Source of the DNA: Rhizobium mesosinicum
GTDB taxonomy: Bacteria > Pseudomonadota > Alphaproteobacteria > Rhizobiales > Rhizobiaceae
Reading direction: 5' to 3'
Assembly: GCF_019511345.1 (NCBI RefSeq)
Contig: NZ_JAEUAK010000001.1
Location: 799,614-863,613, forward strand
DNA: 64,000 nucleotides
The number at the start of each line of letters is the position of its first letter. Positions within the stretch are counted from its first letter, which is position 1. A program made the translations under genes and the position numbers. Under the pieces are notes generated by a model. It was not told where the DNA came from and did not search any database. It saw only the letters and a list, made by a program, of their open reading frames with translations. Of this stretch, positions 8,589-16,931 are shown one piece after another.

Positions 8589-10205
8589 TCAGCCGGTTAT
8601 GGCCGGCTGCGGCTCGGCGACCGGCGGTTTGCGGCGGAAATCGGGATGCAGCGGCCCAAAGGGCATGGCACCCATGCAGATGACAAGGGCAATGCCGGCA
8701 ATCGCAAAGCAGAAGGAGAGGATGAAGACATCCGCGTAGGCAAGGATGCTCGCCTGGGCATGGACTGCTGTTGCGACTGTGGAAAGAGCCTTCAAGCTCC
8801 CATGATGACCGGTTCCGAATAGCGTCTCGAGCTTCGCCAAAGCGTCGTGGAGACTGTCCGAGGACGGGGAAATGGGACCGGTCAGAATATTGGAATGGTA
8901 TTGCTCGCGCTGCCGCAGCCAGGTGTTCAGAAGGCTCTGCGCCAGCTCGACGCTGCCAAGCCGGACGACCTGGATATAGGCGGAAACCGCTGTGGAGCGT
9001 TTCGGGTCGGAATTGGCAATGAGGTACACGACCGTCGCGAAGAAGGCGAAGGATTGCCCCGCCGTATGCAGGAGCACGACCGGCAGGAAATTAAAAGGCG
9101 CCCATTCTTTTGTGAGGTTTGATCCCCAGAGCGAGCCGAACGCCATCGCAGCCAACCCCATCATGATGCAGAGGCGCGCATCGACCCGGCGCAGCAGGAA
9201 GATCGCAAAGGCGATGAACAGGAAGACCGGGATAACGGCGCCGAAGATGTAGAGCTCGGAGATGGCGATCGGCCGCAATCCGACGACCGTCTGCAGGAAG
9301 CCTGGAATGGAAATCGAGGCGCCGGAACTCGAAAAGGTAAAAGCGATTATGATCGCATAGCCGATGCCGATGTTGCGCGACAGGATCACGCTTGCGTGCG
9401 CCCAGGGATTGGTAACGACGCTTTCGTTGATAAGGAAGCCGATGAAGAGGATCGTGCCGCCTGCGAGCAGCGACGTGACGATGCCGGAATTGAACCAATC
9501 CAGCCGGTTGCCCTGGTCGAGACCGACATAAATCATCGTCATCGAGCAGCCGAGCAGCATCATGCCGCCCCAGTCGGCGCCTTCGAGCAGGCCGATATTG
9601 ATCTCTTCCCTGGGAGCACCGATGACGAGGAGGAGCGCGATGATCGGCGTGACGATCACATCCTGCCAATAGACCCACTGCCAGCCGAGATAGTCATCAT
9701 AGATGCCGACGAGGACGAAGCCGAGATTCTGCGATAGCGGAACCCGAAGCGCGTAGATCGAAAGGCCGATCAGCCAGTATTTCATATCGAGATTGCGGAA
9801 GATCACCATGATGGTGGCCGGAATGAAGACGCCGAGCAGAAGGGCTCGTGCCGCATGCAGCGCAAAAAGTGCGCCGCCGTCATGGACCATCGGAATCATG
9901 AGCGAAATGCCGGCATAGACCAATGTCGTCGGGATCATCACCCGGCGCACGCCGAAGACCGTGGCAAGCCACGCCACTGCCGATGAAATGAGGATCTGCG
10001 GGGCGTTCGCGACAGTGCTGAGCCAGGACGCCTCGTCGAAGCCAAGCGAATAGGCGCCGCGGATATCCGGCAGACCGACGGCGAAAACGCGCGTGTCGAA
10101 GCCGACAACGAAGGAGGCGAGCAACAGCGCCGCGACGATGAGAAGCGGACGGCTGGTCGTCGTGCCGCTGGTCAGCGGACCGAAGGCGCGCGGAGCCGCG
10201 CTCAT
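8589..10205 (-). CDS. MFS transporter of the DHA2 (EmrB-like, 14-TM) family
   Basis: A 538-residue membrane protein with about 14 hydrophobic segments. The first segment reads VVGFDTRVFAVGLPDIRGAY, matching in position the family motif that usually starts LDTTIVNVALP, though with unusual residues. Size, topology and partner gene (HlyD-type adaptor, 4-bp overlap at 10202-10205) fit the EmrAB type of drug:H+ antiporter that exports across both membranes with an outer-membrane channel. It is the last of three genes in the operon that starts with the formate/nitrite channel. Substrate is unknown. Confidence 0.87.
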   Translation of the reverse strand: MSAAPRAFGPLTSGTTTSRPLLIVAALLLASFVVGFDTRVFAVGLPDIRGAYSLGFDEASWLSTVANAPQILISSAVAWLATVFGVRRVMIPTTLVYAGISLMIPMVHDGGALFALHAARALLLGVFIPATIMVIFRNLDMKYWLIGLSIYALRVPLSQNLGFVLVGIYDDYLGWQWVYWQDVIVTPIIALLLVIGAPREEINIGLLEGADWGGMMLLGCSMTMIYVGLDQGNRLDWFNSGIVTSLLAGGTILFIGFLINESVVTNPWAHASVILSRNIGIGYAIIIAFTFSSSGASISIPGFLQTVVGLRPIAISELYIFGAVIPVFLFIAFAIFLLRRVDARLCIMMGLAAMAFGSLWGSNLTKEWAPFNFLPVVLLHTAGQSFAFFATVVYLIANSDPKRSTAVSAYIQVVRLGSVELAQSLLNTWLRQREQYHSNILTGPISPSSDSLHDALAKLETLFGTGHHGSLKALSTVATAVHAQASILAYADVFILSFCFAIAGIALVICMGAMPFGPLHPDFRRKPPVAEPQPAITG

Positions 10206-11353
10206 CGGTCCAGGTCCGGCTTGGTATCGACCGTCACGACGGCCGACATTCCGGGCTTTAGGCGATCCACCAGCGGCTGGTCAGGGTCGAAGACGATCTT
10301 GACCGGCATGCGCTGGACGACCTTGGTATAGTTTCCGGTCGCATTGTCGGGCGGCAGCAGCGCGAAGATCGATCCACTTGCCGGAGACAGGCCGATAACC
10401 TTGCCATGCAGCGTTTGGCCGGGGAAGGTATCGATGGTTACGTCCGCAGATCGGCCGGGAGTGATCCGGGAAAGCTGCGTCTCCTTGAAATTGGCGGTGA
10501 TGTAGACGCTCGGAAGCGGAACTTCCGACACGAGGTTCGTGCCGGCCGAAACGAAATCGCCTTCGTGGACGAGCCTGCGGCCGATGACGCCGTCGAAAGG
10601 CGCATAGATCCTGGAATAGCCCTGATGTATCAGGGCAGTATCCAGTGAAGCCTGGGCGGCATTGACCTGCGCCTGCAGCAGTGGATATTGCCCGTTCAGA
10701 ACGTTTAGCTGGGCCTTTTGCTGCTCGATCGAGGCTGCCGTCGATTTGACGGAGGCCTGAGCCTGCAGATAGGCGGCCTGGGCCTGCTGCAGCAGTTGTT
10801 GCGAGGTCGCCCCGCCAAGGCTGGTCTGGCGGTGGAACTCCTGTTCGGTCTGGGTCTGCTGTGCGAGCGCCGAAGCGTTCTGCGCTTCCGCCACCTGCAC
10901 GACGGCCTTTTGCAATTCGATCTGGTTTGCGAGATTGGCAAGTGAAGCGTTTGCGGCGGCAAGATTGGCCTTCGAGACACCGACTGCCGCATCATATTCC
11001 CGCGGATCGATTTCTGCGAGCAACTGGCCCTTGGTCACCGTCTGATAGTCGGCGACGGGGGTGCTCAGGACGATCCCGCTGATCTGAGCACTGAGCGTCG
11101 AGACATCGGCGCTGACCACGGCATCGTCGGTCGATTGATGCGATGCGCCTGCCACCCAGCGGTTCCAGTCGACGCTGACGATCGCCACTCCGCAGCTTAC
11201 GAGCGCGATGGCAAGAAGGGGAATGGCAAGCCGTTTCCATGAGGCCACGGCTGCCGGGGAGGGCGCAGCCGGTGCAGCAGGGGCTTGCGGCGGCGCAGGC
11301 GAACGGGCGGGGTCGGACGGACTGAGGCTGGTAATAGCGATCTGATTGGCCAT
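10202..11353 (-). CDS. HlyD/EmrA-type membrane fusion protein
   Basis: A 383-residue adaptor: a proline/alanine-rich cytoplasmic N-terminus, one membrane segment (LAIPLLAIALVSCGVAIVSV), the conserved STDDAVVSADVSTLSAQISG start of the lipoyl half, a long coiled-coil hairpin rich in Q and A, and a second half with RIYAPFDGVIGRRLVHEGDF. The ATG at 11353 (MANQIAIT) is chosen because a GTGAGG ribosome-binding site precedes it and because an upstream ATG at 11455 would run deep into the channel gene. Its end overlaps the MFS gene by 4 bp. Expected to bridge the inner-membrane pump and an outer-membrane channel. Confidence 0.88.
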   Translation of the reverse strand: MANQIAITSLSPSDPARSPAPPQAPAAPAAPSPAAVASWKRLAIPLLAIALVSCGVAIVSVDWNRWVAGASHQSTDDAVVSADVSTLSAQISGIVLSTPVADYQTVTKGQLLAEIDPREYDAAVGVSKANLAAANASLANLANQIELQKAVVQVAEAQNASALAQQTQTEQEFHRQTSLGGATSQQLLQQAQAAYLQAQASVKSTAASIEQQKAQLNVLNGQYPLLQAQVNAAQASLDTALIHQGYSRIYAPFDGVIGRRLVHEGDFVSAGTNLVSEVPLPSVYITANFKETQLSRITPGRSADVTIDTFPGQTLHGKVIGLSPASGSIFALLPPDNATGNYTKVVQRMPVKIVFDPDQPLVDRLKPGMSAVVTVDTKPDLDR

Positions 11354-11361
11354 GGCGAACC

Positions 11362-12195
11362 TCACTTCTTGCTGCGGTCTGTGGAGATCTTTGCGCGGAC
11401 GCGAACCGGGACCGGTGTGAACGACACGTGGCCGGTGCCATGGACTTGCAGCCAATAGCCAAGTGCCATGAAGACCGCGCCGCCGATGAGATTTCCGAGC
11501 GTCACCCAGACGAGATTATGGACGGCGGCGGCAAGTGTGATGTTTGCGGGGTGCTCGCCCATCAGCGCCATCGAGAAGGTGAACATGTTGGCGACGCTGT
11601 GTTCGTAGCCGGCCGCCACGAAGATAGTGATCGGCCAGAAGATCAGCATGATCTTGGCTGCTGCATTTTCCGTGCGTCCAGCCATCCAGATCGCCAGGCA
11701 GACCAGCCAATTGCAGAGAATGCCGCGGGCGAGAAGCTCCAGCGATCCTGCAGACATCTTGGCTGAGACTATCGAGAAGAACGCCTGGCTTCCGTCGCCG
11801 AGCAGCACGCCGCCGCCGGCGAGATGGAAAAGGCCGGCAAGCACCATGGCGCCGATCAGGTTGCCGATCCAGGCCGCGGCCCAGACAAGCAGCATATCGG
11901 CAGCACGGCTGCGCCGGGTCAGAACCGCAAGCGGCATATACATCGCCGTTCCTGTGAAGAGCTCGCTGCCGGCAAAGACGACGATGGTCAGGGCAGAGGA
12001 GAAGACGACCCCCATGACGAGATGCGCCCAGGCGGGATCGGCATGCGCGCCGGCGGTAAACATGATGATATCGCCGAAACCGATATAGGCGCCGGCCATC
12101 GCCGCCCCAATCAGGAAGGCAGGAAAGTGGCTCCGGACTTCTTCGGCTTTCTCTTCGCCGGACTGGGCAAAGTGATTGATCGAATCCTGATACAT
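11362..12195 (-). CDS. Formate/nitrite transporter (FNT) family channel
   Basis: A 277-residue membrane protein with six predicted membrane segments and the FNT signatures: FIGFGDIIMFTAG-like first segment (read as AYIGFGDIIMFTAG), ELFTGTAMYMP, and the second signature GILCNWLVCLAIWMAG. FNT proteins form pentameric channels for formate, nitrite or hydrosulfide. The start at 12195 (MYQDSINHF) has a GAGGTG ribosome-binding site; the ATG 15 bp upstream is less well placed. It lies 8 bp before the HlyD-type gene, so it heads an operon with an EmrAB-type pump, an uncommon pairing. Which anion it carries is not readable. Confidence 0.88.
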   Translation of the reverse strand: MYQDSINHFAQSGEEKAEEVRSHFPAFLIGAAMAGAYIGFGDIIMFTAGAHADPAWAHLVMGVVFSSALTIVVFAGSELFTGTAMYMPLAVLTRRSRAADMLLVWAAAWIGNLIGAMVLAGLFHLAGGGVLLGDGSQAFFSIVSAKMSAGSLELLARGILCNWLVCLAIWMAGRTENAAAKIMLIFWPITIFVAAGYEHSVANMFTFSMALMGEHPANITLAAAVHNLVWVTLGNLIGGAVFMALGYWLQVHGTGHVSFTPVPVRVRAKISTDRSKK

Positions 12196-12379
12196 GGCAG
12201 CACCTCGCATCTCTACATGATCGAACCGAGCTCTTCCCGGATGCTCGAGACGTTAGTCGCCCACGCTCCATGACTGAATCATACCTACGTCTAGGCTGGC
12301 CTGCCGGTCGGTTCAGCTTGTGCCTCGCAACGCTGGCAGCCGAGGCGCTTGTGCCCTGCCTGCGATTGCTGATCGCCGC

Positions 12380-12415
12380 AAAAAAAGGGCCGCCTCCGGA
12401 ATCCGGAAGGCGGCC
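12380..12415 (-). terminator. Strong intrinsic terminator of the candidate sRNA
   Basis: GGCCGCCT (12388-12395) pairs with AGGCGGCC (12408-12415); an inner CCGG/CCGG pair extends the stem with one bulged base. On the minus strand it is followed by seven T (complement of 12380-12386). No minus-strand protein gene lies upstream to need it, which is the main reason to propose an RNA gene here. The remaining parts of 12196-12727 (the channel gene promoter side and 12526-12727) show nothing else recognisable. Confidence 0.85.
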
Positions 12416-12525
12416 ATATGCGGATCCTCGGGCAATCCGCGGCTTCTGGCGGAGGGGAGGGACACCGTGAAGCCGTAACCGAGATTTTTATCGCCTGTCA
12501 GGAGGAGGCCTAAGGCGATGGAGAG
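12380..12525 (-). ncRNA. Candidate trans-acting small RNA, alpha-r14-like
   Basis: The minus strand here has three successive hairpins and no convincing ORF. Hairpin 1: 6-bp stem (12513-12518 with 12491-12496) whose loop shows CCTCCTCC (complement of 12501-12508). Hairpin 2: 7-bp stem (12469-12475 with 12440-12446) whose loop shows CCCTCCCCTCC (complement of 12451-12461). Hairpin 3 is a strong terminator ending in T7. Two exposed anti-Shine-Dalgarno C/U motifs followed by a terminator hairpin is the plan I recall for the rhizobial alpha-r14 family (Smr14C2/NfeR1), which binds mRNA ribosome-binding sites. The 5' end is approximate (about 12520-12530) and no clear promoter was seen. Family assignment is from structure, not alignment. 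Confidence 0.62.
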
Positions 12526-12727
12526 AAAGATACGCTGATTGCGAAGTCCGCGGAACTAAACTTACGTATTGGCCCGACTAAACCAGCAGGTGATTTTATC
12601 CCGTCGGCCTGCATCCCTATTCTTTTCCTCGATCGGCGAGCCTCGTCGACGACATCAGACGGCATCCGGCCTCCTCTGAACGGGGCTGCGCCGCCGATAG
12701 CGATCTTCAACCCGAATAGGACCTGTC

Positions 12728-13198
12728 ATGAAAATCACTGTTTTTTCTCTCATCGCAGCCGGCATGCTGGCCGCCCCTGTCGTCGCAAACGCCGCCCAGG
12801 CCGATGTCGGCAAGCTGGATTGCGACGTTTCCAAGGGCATTGGTGTCATCGTCGGCTCCAAGCAGGACATCGACTGCACCTTCACCCCGAGCGCTGCCGG
12901 CGACGCCAGCCAGCATTACGTCGGCACGATCACCGATTTCGGGCTCGACGTCGGTACCGTCGAAAAAGGCCGCATGGTCTGGCTCGTCTTTAACGCTACG
13001 CGTCAACCGGTTGCCGCCCTGGCGGGTAATTATGCCGGTCTGACGGCCGATGCCAGCGTCGGCATCGGCGGCGGCGCCAATGTGCTGGTCGGCGGAACGA
13101 GCAAGACCATCTCGCTGCAGCCGGTTTCGCTTGAAGGCGATGTCGGCGTCAATCTGGCGGTTGGGGTTACGGCTTTGAAGCTGCAGCTGGCAGAATAA
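12728..13198 (+). CDS. DUF992 family secreted protein
   Basis: A 156-residue protein with a clear Sec signal peptide (MKITVFSLIAAGMLAAP then cleavage near ANA-AQ) and a mature part rich in glycine, valine and aspartate with two cysteines (LDCDVS and DIDCTF) that may form a disulfide. The pattern, including CTFTPSAAGDASQHYVGTI and LAGNYAGLTADASVGIGGGAN, matches DUF992, a periplasmic family common in Rhizobiales with no known function. It stands alone, divergent from the candidate sRNA, so a divergent promoter region at 12526-12727 is likely. Confidence 0.85.
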   Translation: MKITVFSLIAAGMLAAPVVANAAQADVGKLDCDVSKGIGVIVGSKQDIDCTFTPSAAGDASQHYVGTITDFGLDVGTVEKGRMVWLVFNATRQPVAALAGNYAGLTADASVGIGGGANVLVGGTSKTISLQPVSLEGDVGVNLAVGVTALKLQLAE

Positions 13199-13528
13199 TT
13201 GCAATCGGGTCGGTTTTTGCCGCTGGGTAGAAGCGACCTCGGATATGCTTGATAATCAAACCGTCCTTCACCTTCGCCAATCTGACGCTTGGCACCCATA
13301 GACGATCCTTGTGCCTTTCATGCGGCTCCTGCTTTCGAGCTGATGAAAGGCGCAAGCCTTGGCGCTGATCTACTAGCAAATGTGCGAGTTGGCGCACCCA
13401 AAAGCTTTGCGCATGATCCGACCGTTCTCAAGGGGCGGAGCATGGGGGCGCGCAAGAGATCGACTTCGTAAGCCGCAATTGTGCTTCCGCCTTCGACGAA
13501 ACCATCGATTTCGCGAGGAGCTTGCGCT
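13199..13528 (+). other. Non-coding region upstream of the relaxase gene, oriT-like motif
   Basis: 330 bases with no supported gene. A small hairpin (AAGGC at 13347-13351, GCCTT at 13356-13360) is present. TAAGCCGCAATTGTGC at 13469-13484 loosely resembles, from memory, the nic-side core of Ti/RSF1010-type transfer origins (GGCGCAATTATAC-like), and lies directly 5' of the relaxase gene, where Ti plasmids keep oriT. The match is partial, so this is only a candidate remnant. Confidence 0.25.
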
Positions 13529-16500
13529 GTGGCATCGCATTTCTCGGTCAGAATTGTCGCGCGCGGTTCGGGCCGTAGCGCGTTGCATTTGGCAGCCTAC
13601 TGCCATCGTACGCGGATGGAATTCGACCGAGAAGCGCGAACTGTCGATTATTCCCGTAAGAAGGACCTCCTGCACGAGGAATTTGCTATCCCCCCTGATG
13701 CGCCGCAGTGGCTGCGGTCGATGATTGCCGGTCGGTCTGCTTCTGGCGCGTCTGAGGCCTTCTGGAACGACGTTGAATCCTCCTCGAAGCGAGCAAATGG
13801 GCAGCTCGCAAAGGAGATTACAATCGGTTTGCCAATCGAGCTCTCAGCGGCGCAGAACATCGCACTGATGCGCGATTTCGTGGCGACTTACGTCACGTCG
13901 AGGGGCATGGTGGCAGATTGGGTGTATCATAACGCGCCTGGCAATCCGCATGTGCATCTGATGATAACGCTGCGGCCGCTGACGGAAGACGGCTTTGGCC
14001 CAATTTTGGTTCCAGTGCTCGGAGATGACGGTCAACCGCTCCGCTATGGTGCGGGCAAAATCGTCTACCAGCGCTGGGCAGGCGGTATTGAGGAGTTCAA
14101 TACCTTCCGCGACGGTTGGTTTGCCGAGCAGAACCGACATCTCGCTCTTGCAGGGCTCGACCTCCGGGTTGACGGCCGTTCCTTCGAAACGCAGGGAATT
14201 GAATTGGTCCCAACCATCCATCTCGGCGTTCGCACCAAAGCGATTGAAAGAATAGCCGCGGGATCAGGTCGGCCCGTTTCGCTCGATCGGGTTGAGTTGC
14301 AAGAAGAGCGGCGCGCCGAGAACGCAATGCGTATCCGGCGCCGTCCCGAACTCGTGCTTGACCTGATCACTCGAGAAAAAAGCGTCTTTGATGAACATGA
14401 TGTCGCCAAGGTGTTGCATCGCTATATCGATGACGACCGCCTGTTCCGAAGTCTAATGGTGCGGATTGAGCAGGGCGCGAATATCGTCAGACTCGACCAG
14501 GAACGAATTGACCTTGGGACGGGGCTGCGTACTTCGGCCAAATACACCACGCGCGAGATGATCCGGCTGGAAGCGGAGATGGCAAGCAGAGCGACCTGGT
14601 TGTCGCAGCGCACGTCGCACGGCGTCATGGGAAGAGTTCTGGAGGCGACTTTTTCGCGGCACGCGCTCCTGTCAGACGAGCAGAGGACAGCGCTCGAACA
14701 TATTGCCGGGAATGAACGGATCGCCGCGGTGATCGGACGCGCAGGCGCTGGCAAGACGACCATGATGAAGGCCGCCCGTGAGGCGTGGGAAGCGGCCGGT
14801 TACCGTGTCATAGGGGGCGCGCTCGCCGGCAAGGCGGCGGAGGGGCTGGAGAAAGAGGCCGGCATCGGCTCCCGCACCCTCTCGTCCTGGGAACGGCGCT
14901 GGAGCCAAGGGCGCGACCAGCTCGATGACAAGACGGTCTTGGTTCTCGACGAGGCCGGCATGGTATCGTCAAGGCAAATGGCGTTTTTCGTGGAAGCGGC
15001 GACCAGAGCCGGCGCGAAACTCGTGCTTATTGGTGATCCCGAGCAGCTCCAGCCGATCGAGGCGGGTGCCGCCTTCCGAGCGATCACCGACCGCATCGGC
15101 TATGCCGAACTCGACACGATCTACCGCCAGAAAGAGCAATGGATGCGCGACGCCTCCCTCGATCTTGCTCGCGGTAATATCGGTAGGGCAATCGACGCTT
15201 ATCGCGCCAATGACAAAATCATGGGCTCTGAGCTGAAGGCGCAAGCCGTCGCTAAACTGATATCGGATTGGTCGCGAGACTACGACCCGGACAAGACGTC
15301 GCTCATTCTGACGCATCTGCGTCGCGACGTCCGCACCTTGAACGAAAAGGCGCGCGCCGCATTAATCGGACGCGGCATCGTCGCCGATGGTCTGCCATTC
15401 GAGACAGCGGACGGAAAACGAAATTTCTCCGCCGGCGACCAGATCGTCTTTCTGAAGAACGACAGCGCACTCGGCGTTAAGAACGGCATGTTGGGCAAGG
15501 TGGTAGAGGTCTCGCCCGGGCGCATCGTCGCCAGGATTGGTGCCGGGGCCGATCTCCGACAGGTCGTCGTGGAGCAGCGCATCTATGGACATGTCGACCA
15601 TGGCTACGCCACGACCATTCATAAGAGCCAGGGTGCCACTGTCGATCAGGTCAAACTTCTCGCCTCGCTCTCGCTCGACCGGCACCTGACCTATGTGGCG
15701 ATGACACGCCATCGCGAGGATCTCAGCCTTTATTTTGGCCGCCGTTCGTTCGAAGGAGTCGGCGGATTAGAGGCCATCCTGTCGCGCATGAACGCGAAGG
15801 AAACGACGCTCGACTACGACGGCGGCCCCTTCTACCGGCAGGCGCTCCGTTTTGCCGAATGCCGAGGTCTGCACCTCGTCCGGGTCGCAAGATCGCTCCT
15901 TCACCATCGGCTCGATTGGATGATCAGGCAGAAGCAGACGCTCATGAGCCTCGCCACTCGTTTGTCCACCGTCGGCGCAAGGCTTGGTGTCGCAAGAACC
16001 GGATCGACGGCTCAACTTGTCAGGGCGCATACAGCCGCAAAGCCGATGGTATCCGGCATAACGGTCTTCCCCCAGTCGATGGCACAAGCCATAGAGGCCA
16101 GGCTCAACGCCGATCCCGGCCTTAAGAAGGAGTGGGAGGATGTCTCGTTTCGGTTTCGTCTCGTCTATGCGCAGCCGGAGGCTGCATTCAAGTTGGTCAA
16201 TATCGACGCGATGGTCCGGGACGCACGGGTGGCTGCGAATACCATATCAAAGATCGCGAACTCCGCTGAACTATATGGCGCTCTCAGAGGCAAAACGGGG
16301 TTGTTGGCCAGTAAGAGCGACAAGCGTGATCGACAAACCGCTCTTCTCAATGTTCCCGCCCTGTCTCACTCTCTGGAGCGCTTTGTGAAGATGCGCGTTG
16401 AAACCGCGCGAAAGGCCGAGATGGCGGAGTGCGCACAACGCCAGAAATTGTCGGTTGAAATCCCAGATCTGTCGCCGAATGCGAGGGCTGTTCTCGAACG

Positions 16501-16837
16501 CGTTCGCGACGCGATCAATCGAAACGATCGCTCCGCCGCTCTGGAATATGTGCTCGCGGACAGAATCGTAAAGGCAGAGCTCGAAAGGTTCGCACGCGCT
16601 GTTTCTAAACGGTTCGGAGAGCGTACTTTCCTCGGAATAGCGGCGAAGGATGCTGACGGCGAAACATTCAAGATCCTAACCGCCGGAATGAATAATGCGC
16701 AAAAGCTGGAGATTAAGGCTGCCTGGGCCTCAATGCGGACCGCTCAACAACTGTCTGCGCATGAGCGTACTGCGGTAGCACTTAAGCAGGCGGAGGCAAT
16801 GCGACAGACGAAGAGCCAAGGACTATCCATGAAATAA
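13529..16837 (+). CDS. traA: Ti-type conjugative relaxase/helicase TraA-like
   Basis: A 1102-residue protein with two parts. The N-terminal MobA/MobL-type relaxase has the metal-binding GNPHVHLMITLRPL (H141, H143). The C-terminal TrwC/RecD-like helicase has Walker A GRAGAGKTTM (K409), Walker B VLVLDEAGMVSS, GDPEQLQPIEAGAAF and the late motif YATTIHKSQGATVDQVK. The GTG at 13529 (read as MASHFSVRIVARG) is chosen because the family begins with that sequence and AGGAG precedes it by 8 bases; the ATG at 13481 would add 16 unlike residues. Length matches TraA of Agrobacterium plasmids. No traC, traD, traG or trb genes are nearby, so it is an orphan on what looks like a chromosome: perhaps a remnant of an integrated element. 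Confidence 0.9.
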   Translation: MASHFSVRIVARGSGRSALHLAAYCHRTRMEFDREARTVDYSRKKDLLHEEFAIPPDAPQWLRSMIAGRSASGASEAFWNDVESSSKRANGQLAKEITIGLPIELSAAQNIALMRDFVATYVTSRGMVADWVYHNAPGNPHVHLMITLRPLTEDGFGPILVPVLGDDGQPLRYGAGKIVYQRWAGGIEEFNTFRDGWFAEQNRHLALAGLDLRVDGRSFETQGIELVPTIHLGVRTKAIERIAAGSGRPVSLDRVELQEERRAENAMRIRRRPELVLDLITREKSVFDEHDVAKVLHRYIDDDRLFRSLMVRIEQGANIVRLDQERIDLGTGLRTSAKYTTREMIRLEAEMASRATWLSQRTSHGVMGRVLEATFSRHALLSDEQRTALEHIAGNERIAAVIGRAGAGKTTMMKAAREAWEAAGYRVIGGALAGKAAEGLEKEAGIGSRTLSSWERRWSQGRDQLDDKTVLVLDEAGMVSSRQMAFFVEAATRAGAKLVLIGDPEQLQPIEAGAAFRAITDRIGYAELDTIYRQKEQWMRDASLDLARGNIGRAIDAYRANDKIMGSELKAQAVAKLISDWSRDYDPDKTSLILTHLRRDVRTLNEKARAALIGRGIVADGLPFETADGKRNFSAGDQIVFLKNDSALGVKNGMLGKVVEVSPGRIVARIGAGADLRQVVVEQRIYGHVDHGYATTIHKSQGATVDQVKLLASLSLDRHLTYVAMTRHREDLSLYFGRRSFEGVGGLEAILSRMNAKETTLDYDGGPFYRQALRFAECRGLHLVRVARSLLHHRLDWMIRQKQTLMSLATRLSTVGARLGVARTGSTAQLVRAHTAAKPMVSGITVFPQSMAQAIEARLNADPGLKKEWEDVSFRFRLVYAQPEAAFKLVNIDAMVRDARVAANTISKIANSAELYGALRGKTGLLASKSDKRDRQTALLNVPALSHSLERFVKMRVETARKAEMAECAQRQKLSVEIPDLSPNARAVLERVRDAINRNDRSAALEYVLADRIVKAELERFARAVSKRFGERTFLGIAAKDADGETFKILTAGMNNAQKLEIKAAWASMRTAQQLSAHERTAVALKQAEAMRQTKSQGLSMK

Positions 16838-16931
16838 CGGATTGCTGGACGCAGTTCGTAAAGTCAATCAATGGCAATCTTGCCGAGCTCAACTGATACT
16901 TCGACCACGACCGCAGTGGTTGATGAATTTT

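Noticed and set aside
12510..12710. A 66-codon minus-strand frame next to the candidate small RNA
   Set aside because: No ribosome-binding site or protein-like pattern; the hairpin structure explains the region better.
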